Assembly (NCBI RefSeq): GCF_013366925.1
Contig: NZ_JAALDK010000001.1
Span: 6,136,001 to 6,200,000 of the forward strand
Reading direction: 5' to 3'
Origin: Paraburkholderia youngii
GTDB lineage: Bacteria > Pseudomonadota > Gammaproteobacteria > Burkholderiales > Burkholderiaceae
DNA length: 64,000 nucleotides
Shown: positions 55,101 through 63,044 of the stretch, piece by piece
Layout: the number at the start of each line of letters is the position of its first letter
Position numbering within the stretch: position 1 is the first letter of the stretch
Made by a program: the position numbers and the translations under genes
The notes under the pieces: model-generated
Databases searched by the model: none
Told to the model about the DNA's origin: nothing
What the model saw: the letters and a program-made list of their open reading frames with translations, nothing else

Positions 55101-56633
55101 TCACTTCGCGCCGCGCGCGTCGATGTCCGGCGTCACCGCGGAGCCGGCCCGCGAGGAGTTGTCCGTCGCCGCGCCGTAGGCCATCACTCGATTGCGGCCG
55201 GCATCCTTCGCGCGATACAGCGCCTGGTCGGCGGCGTCGACGAGTGCGCGGCTGGTCGCGAACGCCGCGTCCTGCGCCGTTACTGCTCCGGCACTCACCG
55301 TCAGCACGTGATGCGTGCTGGCCACGTGGCGGCATTGCAGCGCCTGCACCGCCGCGCGGATCTGCTCGGCGATCCGCTGCGCGCCCGTCGCATCCGTGTC
55401 CGGCAGCAGCACCGCGAACTCCTCGCCGCCGAAGCGGGCGGCCGTGTCGCCCGGACGCCGCGCGTTCTGCGCGATGCAGCGCGCGACGCCAATCAGCGCT
55501 TCGTCGCCGGCCGAATGACCGTACAGGTCGTTGAAGCCCTTGAAGTTGTCGACATCGATCAGCAGCAGCGACAGCGGCCTGCCGTTGCGCTGTGCGCGTC
55601 GCCATTCGTCGTTCACGTGTTCCTCGAAGGTGCGGCGGTTGTTCAGGCCGGTCAGCCCGTCCGTGCGCGCCAGTTCGCGCAGCTCTTCCTCGGCCGCGCG
55701 GCGCAGACGCAACTGGCGTGAGAACAGGATCGCGAGCGCGATGATCGTCACGTCGAGCGCGACGATCAGCGTGCCGATGACCCATGCGCGCCGCCGCCAT
55801 TGGACGTAGATGTCGCGCGTGGACAGCGCGACGTCGAGGATCAGCGGAAAGCCGTCGATATGGCGGAACGCGTACCAGCGCTCGACACGGTCGATCGCCG
55901 CGGTGCCGAAGAAGTCGCCGCTCGGCTGCTTGACGAAGCGCGAGAAGTTGGCCGTGCCGGTCAGGTTGATGCCGATCGTTTTCGGGTCGTAAGGACGGCG
56001 CATCAGCATCGTGCCGTCGCTGAGCATCAATGCCATCGAGCCGCTCGGCCCGAGCTTCATGCCGTCGAACAGCCGATGGAAATACGTGAGCCGCAGCGTG
56101 CCGACCACCACGCCACCGAAGCTGCCGTCCGGCCTCGAGATGCGCCGGCTGAGCGCGATGCGCAGGTCCTCGTCGGTGCCGTTCCGGCTGAACGGGCGGC
56201 CGATGTACAGCCCGACGTCGGGCGAAGCGCGCTGTGTCTTGAAGTAGTCGCGGTCGGCATGGCTCTGTTCGCGCGGCGGCCATGCGCGTGAATCGAAACG
56301 CACGTTGCCGTTCTCGTCGAGCACGAATACCGAGCCCATGTCCTGTGCGCTGATCGAGCCGTCGAACAGCACCATCTGGCGGATCGCCGGCGGCAGATCG
56401 AGGACGCCCGGCTGCTTCAGTCCGTCGATCACCGCGCGCAACGACAGGTCATAGATCTCGAGATTGCGCGACACGTCACGCTGGACCAGCAGGGATATGT
56501 TGCCGATGGAGTCTTGCGCGCGGCGCAACGCATCTTCGCGCATTTGTGCGAGCAGCGACACGGCGATCGCGAGGATCGCGCCGGCCAGCAAGACGCTGAT
56601 CGCAATCACGTTGTTCGGTCCGCGCGTCGGCAT
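55101..56633 (-). CDS. Diguanylate cyclase with extracytoplasmic Cache sensor
   Basis: 510 aa from the ATG at 56633; upstream reading is low-complexity and no clear ribosome site was seen. First membrane helix IAISVLLAGAILAIAVSLLA, a periplasmic dCache-type sensor (ADRDYFKTQRASPDVGLYIG, then PDGSFGGVVVGTLRLTYFHR), second helix VIGTLIVALDVTIIALAILF, then GGDEF domain with the active-site motif RFGGEEFAVLLP. An intact inhibitory site RPGD lies five residues before GGEEF. Makes c-di-GMP in response to an external signal, with product inhibition. An EAL enzyme sits 4 kb away. Confidence 0.92.
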   Translation of the reverse strand: MPTRGPNNVIAISVLLAGAILAIAVSLLAQMREDALRRAQDSIGNISLLVQRDVSRNLEIYDLSLRAVIDGLKQPGVLDLPPAIRQMVLFDGSISAQDMGSVFVLDENGNVRFDSRAWPPREQSHADRDYFKTQRASPDVGLYIGRPFSRNGTDEDLRIALSRRISRPDGSFGGVVVGTLRLTYFHRLFDGMKLGPSGSMALMLSDGTMLMRRPYDPKTIGINLTGTANFSRFVKQPSGDFFGTAAIDRVERWYAFRHIDGFPLILDVALSTRDIYVQWRRRAWVIGTLIVALDVTIIALAILFSRQLRLRRAAEEELRELARTDGLTGLNNRRTFEEHVNDEWRRAQRNGRPLSLLLIDVDNFKGFNDLYGHSAGDEALIGVARCIAQNARRPGDTAARFGGEEFAVLLPDTDATGAQRIAEQIRAAVQALQCRHVASTHHVLTVSAGAVTAQDAAFATSRALVDAADQALYRAKDAGRNRVMAYGAATDNSSRAGSAVTPDIDARGAK

Positions 56634-57593
56634 GCGTTTTTGGTTTTTGGCTTGCGCTGAAGGTGGCGCGTGAAGAGGCGGCCGCGTCCCGGCAGTACCG
56701 TTAGTTACGCGACCTACGAAAGCGTTAGCGTAGCAGACGTGGCGCATCGGCAAACGTTTGCATAGACGGATTTTCGCCTGAATGCGCAAAATCGGCGCGC
56801 CGGAAGCCGCGTCCGACGGGGTTTGCGCCCGATCGCTGGGTTATCCAGGCGTCGTCCGATTATTTGGATAGCAAATGCGTATTGGCTGGATAGTTGGCCT
56901 CGTCACCTGGGTATTCAATCGAGGCTGTCACGTTCAAACGTTGCGTGCTACCTCGCTGCTCTCCCAGTTGTGTAGCCAATCGCTGCCCGCGGAAGCCAGG
57001 CGGCTCCCTGTCTTCGATAATGCAGGCCTTGTCGGTGAAAGATGGCATCGCTCGTCACTGGATTGCGGTGAGCATCGCGTACGGCTATTTTGTGAGGAGG
57101 AGGATCGAACTAATCAACCAACCTTTTGAATTACATGAATAACCTTGACAAGTTTTCGCAAAATGCCCCCAATGTTGTCCCCGCCGCGTATCAGCAAACG
57201 CTCGCTTTCGTCGTGGTTCGCCCAATTGATGTCGATCTTGAAATGGCACCACAACGAGTGAAACTGGTATCAATGCATCGCGTTGCCGTTGCTTTCCGGC
57301 AACACTTCCTCAAGAGGCGCTCACCGTGGCTTGACGCGGCACCGCCCAGCCACCCTAGAAATTACGAAAAATCCGGCGCGTGTCGTTTCACTCTGTGGCG
57401 CCCCGAGAAGCGTTCCGCATACGGAAACCGGTATTCCTAGAGGGTCGATGGAAGCCGAGGCAACCGCCTAAATGTTGGGTCACCTACACCCGCAAACTAC
57501 TGACCGGTGCAGGGACTCGATGTCCAGCTGACTTCCCGATCGAATCACTACGCGGCGATGTTCGGCACTTCGACCTCTTAAGTATCTGGGCGA
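56634..57593. other. Gene-poor region at the start of the defence island
   Basis: About 960 bases with no supported gene between the GGDEF gene and the HNH nuclease. A minus-strand frame ending near 57110 reads KIDINWANHDESERLLIRGG without an obvious start and with coding-like composition, so it may be a relic. The base composition drops compared with the core, consistent with the edge of acquired DNA. No integrase, tRNA or att repeat seen. Confidence 0.45.
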
Positions 57594-58688
57594 TCAATTC
57601 TTGTATTTCTCAAGTGTTTGCAATAGTCCTTTGTTCTTGCATGCTCTAACGAAGGCTGATTTCAAGAAATTGCTGTTGGCAAACTTATCCAAGGTATCAA
57701 TGTCCTCAAGGTATTCATCTGCCGTAATCTTGCTTCTTCGATTTAATATTCTGAATTGCTCAATCCAGTCCTTTGCGTCTGGTCCACATAACTTATCTTT
57801 ATAACGCTCGTCGATCCCGTAGACGTCCCGCCAAGTCAAGATTTCCTCATTCAATGCGGCAGGGCCGAACTGCAAATCGATGTCCTCGGGGCAAAGTCCA
57901 TCAACATCCGTCCGTGCGATTTCAACTGAGATCTCGATGCTTTGTGCCTGCATCGCGTAAGGGTAAAAAACCTTACGTCGCTGCAAGGCTCCTGCCGGGT
58001 CTTTTATGGGATGTGCCGGGTCTTTGCTGGTCTTGTAGCTACTATTGCAGTGGTGGCAGGACGGAACTAGATTTCTGAAATTGATCGAATTGAACGGATA
58101 CAGCGCTTTTGGTAAGTAGTGGTCATAGGCTTCGCGCTTGCTGGCATATTCACCGAGCAAATCATTCACGCCGCAGAATGGACATTTTTTCTTATTATTG
58201 GTTGCCACGAATGTCTTGTAATGGTCATCGATGTCGCCGATCTTGTCCTTGATCGCTGCCAAACCAAGCAATGATTTCGAATACAAATCCTTAAAAAACG
58301 CTCTCAGTCGTTCAACCAGCTTTTTGTGGGTAACCGGAATGTCGCTATAACGCACGACTTGTGTTGCAGGGTCGTTCGCGCAAACGCTCTCGATATTATT
58401 GTTGCCTTGGTACCACCGTTTGAACTGCCCTATGTCCTGCGCTGACAATGAGGAGAAGAGAACATAGATTCCCTTAACATCCTTGTAGAACTCCTTTCCA
58501 CGTTCAGGAGCCTGCGCTGCAAAACCAAACTCTGACATGATCCCTTGCAATTCTGGCTTACCCTTAAAGAGGTCGGGATGGAACTCAAGCCCGATCGGTG
58601 CTTTGCACCACACCTCGTAAAAAACGAAGTCGATGAACTCTTGCATCTTCTCCATTTGATGAGGCACATAGATGTAGGCAAACAGCAT
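57594..58688 (-). CDS. HNH endonuclease, Septu PtuB-like partner of the restriction-associated ATPase
   Basis: 364 aa. Central HNH module: CPFCGVND at about 169-176, then AYDHYLPKALYPFNSINFRN and LVPSCHHCNSSYKTSK, i.e. CxxC, DHxxP, N, CxxCN and K in the order of PtuB-like HNH nucleases. The flanks (first 160 and last 120 residues) are not recognised. The ATG overlaps the ATPase stop by one base (TAATG), so the two products are made together. In systems of this type the ATPase controls the nuclease against phage. Less GC-rich than the chromosome core. Confidence 0.78.
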   Translation of the reverse strand: MLFAYIYVPHQMEKMQEFIDFVFYEVWCKAPIGLEFHPDLFKGKPELQGIMSEFGFAAQAPERGKEFYKDVKGIYVLFSSLSAQDIGQFKRWYQGNNNIESVCANDPATQVVRYSDIPVTHKKLVERLRAFFKDLYSKSLLGLAAIKDKIGDIDDHYKTFVATNNKKKCPFCGVNDLLGEYASKREAYDHYLPKALYPFNSINFRNLVPSCHHCNSSYKTSKDPAHPIKDPAGALQRRKVFYPYAMQAQSIEISVEIARTDVDGLCPEDIDLQFGPAALNEEILTWRDVYGIDERYKDKLCGPDAKDWIEQFRILNRRSKITADEYLEDIDTLDKFANSNFLKSAFVRACKNKGLLQTLEKYKN

Positions 58689-60328
58689 TAATCCTGTCCC
58701 TTCAACTGGCGATCTCCCGCCTTATCGAGGAGGGCCTTGATCACAAGAACCTTTTCCACAGAGTCGCCGAGCTCGCGATTGATCTCCTCGATCAAAGCAG
58801 AAGGGTCTTCGTTCCCCTCCGTGAAGCGGGCACGCAGTTTGTCCAAAATCTCCCGTGCGTAGGCGCCAATGGTGTCACGCTTGCCAAAGGTGTTCATGGT
58901 TATCTTGTTGATCGATGCGCCCAGAGTGTTGTAGTCGGGGTGGTGAACGCTTACAGCGCCCGTGGCCCTGTCCTTGCTGAAAACCAGCACCTTTTCTGGT
59001 CGGCTGTCACTGACCAAGAAGGGGGTGTGCGTAGTAATCAGCATTTCCTGACCGACGTCACTTCCACCTGGCAAGCACTCTCGCAGCCGGCTGATGAAGT
59101 TGGCTCGCCAGTCCGGGTTAAAGTGTGTTTCCGGCTCATCGAGCAGGAAAAGGCTGTTGGTATAACGGAACAGTAAGCAAAGTCCCAAGCTGTGCAACAA
59201 CTGGTGCTCACCGTCAGAGAGCTCCTTGAGCATCATCGGCTCGGTCACGCCCTGCTTGGTGAAACGCACAAACTTAAAACGCATGATGCGCTGATCCGAG
59301 GCCAGTGTTGGTACTGTTTCGCTCACGTAGTGGCTGCTGGAGCGATAAAGGTCAACCTTGAGTGCATCGCTCGCCACATATAGGTTTAGTGTGAGCAGCA
59401 CCTGAAACGATTGAAATAACTCTAACGCATCTTTAAAGTTGGCCTTAAAGGCCTCTTGAGTCGCCGTGTTGACCCAATAGTCCAAAACAAGTGTGTCTGC
59501 ATCGTCGTCACGGTAACTCAGTGTGGCGCAGCGTTTGAGCCGAGTCACGATTGGGTCGAAGTTGGCAAAGTTCACATATGAGGAGCGCTCAGACTGCGTC
59601 GTGTGATCCGTGGATTCCAGCCAATGCATTAAATTGACGCGTGCCAAACCTGATTGCTCGTCCAAGCGCACCGCGGGATTGTTCTCTTCGAACATGTTCG
59701 CAACCTCGTCGGACACCGTAATGCTGCGCCTGATCACGATTCGAAACTCCTTCAGAGCCTCGATGCCGACATCCTCGCGGAACGGCTGTAACGTTTTCTC
59801 GTCCTGAAACAGCAGGTTGCATAGCAAAATGGCCTGACTGAAACCGCTGTCGAGATAGGACAATCGGGTTTCCGGGCGACCTGGGTACTGTAGTTGAGCT
59901 TCTAGGCTGTTCCAGTACTCGTCGAACTGGACAAAGCGTAGTTTGAAAAACGGAAGGCTGAGGATCTCGTTCTCGCCCGACGAGTAGCCCAGCACTTGTT
60001 GAGGCAAGAGAAAGTCGCGCTCTCGCTCCCCCACAGGATCATCCGCCGATAAACCCTCACTCAAACCAGGGAAGTCAGCCGAATTTGTCCACATCACTTG
60101 CGGCGATTCGCCGAGGGCTTTGCGCACAAGCACCCGAGCCTCGCGCTGCGGCGCATCGAGAGGTAGTACTTCAGCCGATAATTTGATCAAGTATTCCAGT
60201 TCGAAGGCATGTGGGGTCCCCAAATCTTCCTGCGTCGCCAGCGCCTCTGGCAGAAAACTACGTCGAACACGCTGTACTTCCAACTGGTAAAAGATCGCTG
60301 CTAGCGCCTCGAGCACGTTTGACTTGCC
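58688..60328 (-). pseudogene. Restriction-system-associated AAA ATPase, 3' part (interrupted by IS21)
   Basis: 546 codons remain on this side of the element, starting inside Walker A (GKSNVLEALAAIFYQLE). Later ABC/SMC-type motifs are intact: LKELSDGEHQLLHSLGLCLL (signature), SLFLLDEPETHFNPDW (Walker B) and LITTHTPFLVSDSRP (switch His). Joining it to 62886-63044 gives about 599 aa with GPNGSGKSN complete. Such ATPases (the family described as restriction-system-associated AAA ATPase, related to PtuA/OLD) accompany type I restriction genes. A GTG at 60316 could start a shortened product lacking the P-loop; it would be inactive. Confidence 0.8.
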
Positions 60329-60334
60329 GCTGCC
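60329..60334. repeat. Target-site duplication (left copy)
   Basis: GCTGCC directly outside the element, identical to 62886-62891 on the other side. It corresponds to the Gly-Ser codons of Walker A in the ATPase. Confidence 0.85.
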
Positions 60335-60386
60335 TGTAGAGCGTCAAGCATGAAGTCCGGCCGAACGACAATTATCTTGTCCGGTC
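60335..60386. repeat. IS21 left terminal repeats (two copies)
   Basis: First copy at 60335-60362 (begins TGTAGAGCG, ends AGTCCGGCC), second at 60363-60386 (contains CGACAATTATC, ends TGTCCGGTC). The 21 bases at 60366-60386 recur inverted at 62858-62878. Confidence 0.8.
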
Positions 60387-60407
60387 AGCGGGGGTAATCG
60401 TCGCTGT

Positions 60408-61229
60408 TCAAGAGGTCATAGTTGTCGCTCCTTGTGGCTCGGGATCCGGTAATTGACGCCGCCGTGCTGCCTTGTTGTCGGTGGCGTTCCGACGCCGGTA
60501 GCTTTCGACGTTCAGTTCGAAGATCGTCGAGTGATGAACCAGGCGATCGATGGCGGCCACGGTCATGGCCGGGTCGGGGAAGACGTCATTCCAGCCGGAG
60601 AACGGCTGGTTGGCTGTGATCAGAAGGCTGCGCCGCTCATATCTTTCAGCGATCAGCTCGAACAGCACGCTGGTTTCGGCCTGATCCTTACGGACGTATG
60701 AGAGGTCGTCGAGGATGATCAGATCGAAATGATCGAACTTCGCGAGCATCGACGGCAACTGCAGGCTCTGGCGTGCAACCTGTAGCTTCTGCACGAATTC
60801 GCTGGTGCGCGTGAACAGCACCCGGTAACCGGCGTCGATCAGAGCGTGGCCGATGGCGGAACCGAGATGTGTCTTGCCGCCGCCGGGCGGCCCGAATAAC
60901 AGGATCGTGGCCCCTTTCTCCAGCCACGAATCGCCGCTGGCCAGCGCCATGACGTGCGCCTTCGAGACCATCGGCACCATGCTGAAGTTGAAGGTATCGA
61001 GCGTCTTGGTCGGATCCAGATGCGATTCGATGCGGTGCCGCTCAATGCGCCGTTTCACGCGCTCGGCGAGTTCGTGTTCGAGCAGTGCACCAAGTAGCCG
61101 CGTGGCCTGCCAGCCTTCCTTGTCGGAACGCTGGGCAAATTCAGGCCACAGCCGGCCGATGGTCGGCAGCCGCAGCTCATTGAGCATCAACCCCAGACGG
61201 GCGGCATCGTAAGTAGCAGCGGTGTTCAT
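60408..61229 (-). CDS. istB: IS21 helper ATPase IstB
   Basis: 273 aa AAA+ helper that stimulates transposition and selects the target. Walker A GPPGGGKTHL, Walker B LIILDDLSYV, and sensor LITANQPFSGWNDVFPD; N-terminal helical domain with LMLNELRLPTIGRLWPEFAQ, typical of IstB. The ATG overlaps the istA stop (ATGA), indicating translational coupling. It appears intact although its transposase partner is frameshifted. Encoded inside the element that interrupts the defence ATPase. Confidence 0.95.
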   Translation of the reverse strand: MNTAATYDAARLGLMLNELRLPTIGRLWPEFAQRSDKEGWQATRLLGALLEHELAERVKRRIERHRIESHLDPTKTLDTFNFSMVPMVSKAHVMALASGDSWLEKGATILLFGPPGGGKTHLGSAIGHALIDAGYRVLFTRTSEFVQKLQVARQSLQLPSMLAKFDHFDLIILDDLSYVRKDQAETSVLFELIAERYERRSLLITANQPFSGWNDVFPDPAMTVAAIDRLVHHSTIFELNVESYRRRNATDNKAARRRQLPDPEPQGATTMTS

Positions 61230-62726
61230 ACCGGCACCTCGTCATCGAGCAGCGTGTCGTAGAGTGCCGCCGATGGCGTCTCAACCACCACTTCGGGACA
61301 CTGGGGCTGACGCGGTGCAAATTCGTGACGCAACTGCTCCAGCTCGGGTAACTTGCCGGCAGCGAGCAGCGCATCGAGCCGTTCGGCCAGGATTGCCTCG
61401 ACGCCGTGATGCGCGGCCAGTTCGAGTAGCCCGACCATGAGCTTGCAGGCTTCGCGTTGTGCCAGTCTTGCCTCAAGCTGCTCCCAGGTGCGGCGATACG
61501 CTTCGCGCGGAAACAGGTCGTCGCGAAACGCCAGGCCCCTGAAGGCCTGCGGCTTACGTTTGAGTGCATCGATGAAGTGTCGGTAATCGAGGGCGCGGCC
61601 GCGGCCGTAGGGCACACGCGAGCCTCGCTGGGTGCTGTGCACCAGTGCGCCGGACAGATAGCAGTCGAGTCGGTCGTTATAGAGCCGTACCCGCAGGCGG
61701 TGGCCGATCAGGCGCGATGGTGCGCTGTAGAGGATTCCGCGCACGGTAAAAGGTGCCACAGCGGGTAACGCGCGCTTCTTCCTCGACGAAGTCGGTCGTG
61801 CGACGCTCGGGCAGATCGTGCAGATGCTCGCGCTCAACGTTGAATCCAGCAGCATTGCGCCGGTTGCGGCGCATGACGACTTCGCGAACGAACCCGTCAT
61901 AGGCAGCACGCTCGGCAAAGTCGCGATGACCGCGCAGCATCAACGCCTGATCGATTGCCTCCTTCAGGTGACGATGCGATGACTCCACGCTGCCGTTCTC
62001 GTGGCCCTGCCCGCGGTTGTTGCGCGTGCCGACCATGCCGTAATGCTCGAGCAGCGCGGTATAGCGGACCGTGAAGTCGTCCTGTTCCTGCAGATTCCTG
62101 AACGCCGCCGACAGACTGTCGGTGCGGTGTTCCCGTGGGCATCCGCCGGCCTGCCACAACGCATTCTGCAAGCCTTGGGAGAGCGCTTCAAAGCTCTCGC
62201 CCCCATCGACGACACAGGCGTATTCCCAGTGCGAGAACGCGAGCACAAAGTGGTACAGCCGGTGGGCGAACGGCACGCCGGTGATCGTGATGCCGAGGCC
62301 GCCCATATCGGTGAAGTCCGAAAGCCCCTGTGCGCCAGGCAGATGCTCCTGGGGAAAGAAGACTTCCTTGCCTGGTCCCTCAAGGGCACGCCACTGGCTA
62401 ACGCGTCGCTCCAGCGTACGCCGCATGCTGTCAGGAAACTCGCCCGGATGCGTCTCCTGCAGTTTGCCCAGCAGCGTGATAGCCCTCAGCCCGGGGGCGC
62501 TGCGCAGCAGAGGCAGCACTTCACTCTCCCAGACCTCGGCAAATGGATCGGGGCGAGTGCGCCAATCGCGATGCGGCTTCTGCGACGGTAACCGGCCATC
62601 GCGTTCGATTCGCCGTGCCGTGCGCGAACTCATGCCCGATTTGGCAGCAGCGACTTCCTGAGTGTGATGTTTGCGCTTGCTCATATAGAGGCGGACCTGC
62701 TGGTCCGTGATTCGGGTTCCGGACAT
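61226..62726 (-). pseudogene. istA: IS21 transposase IstA with a frameshift
   Basis: The gene begins MSGTRITDQQ with a helix-turn-helix, then the DDE domain: LSDFTDMGG (first Asp), HRTDSLSAAFR (second Asp), NGSVESSHRHLKEAIDQ (Glu). After EEEARVTRCGTF the frame is lost and continues in the next frame at TVRGILYSAPSRLIGHRLRV. The shift falls in four As at 61748-61751 (TTTT on the coding strand); deleting one base restores about 499 codons, the normal IstA length. All catalytic residues lie before the shift, so a truncated, probably inactive transposase results. A sequencing error is possible. Confidence 0.85.
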
Positions 62727-62833
62727 GGCTGTTCGCTTCTTCTTGAACGCGATCAGCCATCCTATGACCCCATCATCCCGGCGCCGCCGGTGGTGCGTCG
62801 TCTCCGGCGGCTACGCCGCCTCCGACTCCGCAC

Positions 62834-62885
62834 CACCGGCCAACACAATCGTCAATCGACCGGACAAGATAATTGTCGGCGCCCA
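62834..62885. repeat. IS21 right terminal repeats (two copies)
   Basis: Outer copy 62858-62885 and inner copy 62834-62857, inverted relative to the left end. The outer copy holds the 21 bases shared exactly with 60366-60386. Confidence 0.8.
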
Positions 62886-62891
62886 GCTGCC
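62886..62891. repeat. Target-site duplication (right copy)
   Basis: GCTGCC directly outside the element, matching 60329-60334. Confidence 0.85.
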
Positions 62892-63044
62892 GTTTGGGCC
62901 AGCGCAGACAAAAGGCGTAAAGCCTTCGTCGGGTCGGGCAGCCTCCTCCTGCAAGCTCCATTCGGTGCGAAAGTAGTGCTCAAATCCGGCCGGTAGGCTT
63001 CGAAAACCTTTCGGATCATTGATTTTCAGGCGCAGGAGTTTCAA
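62886..63044 (-). pseudogene. Restriction-system-associated AAA ATPase, 5' part
   Basis: 53 codons from a TTG start: MKLLRLKINDPKGFRSLPAG, then FTPFVCAGPNGS where the element begins. This is the N-terminal strand and P-loop approach of an SMC/RecF-like ATPase. The TTG overlaps the hsdS stop (TTGA), with GGAG upstream, so hsdS and the ATPase were translationally coupled. The remainder is at 58688-60328. As it stands, this fragment runs into element sequence (WAPTIILSGRL) and ends. Confidence 0.8.

Larger units (their letters stand above)
60335..62885 (-). mobile_element. IS21-family insertion sequence
   Basis: 2551 bp, bounded by TG...CA ends and a 6-bp target duplication. It carries istA and istB overlapping as ATGA, the IS21 layout, both on the minus strand. 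Each end carries two tandem ~25-base repeats ending in TGTCCGG (or a close variant), inverted between ends. The element sits exactly inside the Walker A codons of the restriction-associated ATPase. The istA frameshift means it can no longer move by itself. Confidence 0.9.

Noticed and set aside
57126..57440. Open frame on the plus strand in the gene-poor region
   Set aside because: No ribosome site and no recognisable motif; the opposite strand frame looks more coding-like.
60316..60328. GTG at 60316 as a normal start for the ATPase
   Set aside because: It falls after the Walker A lysine; the true start is the TTG at 63044 on the other side of the element.
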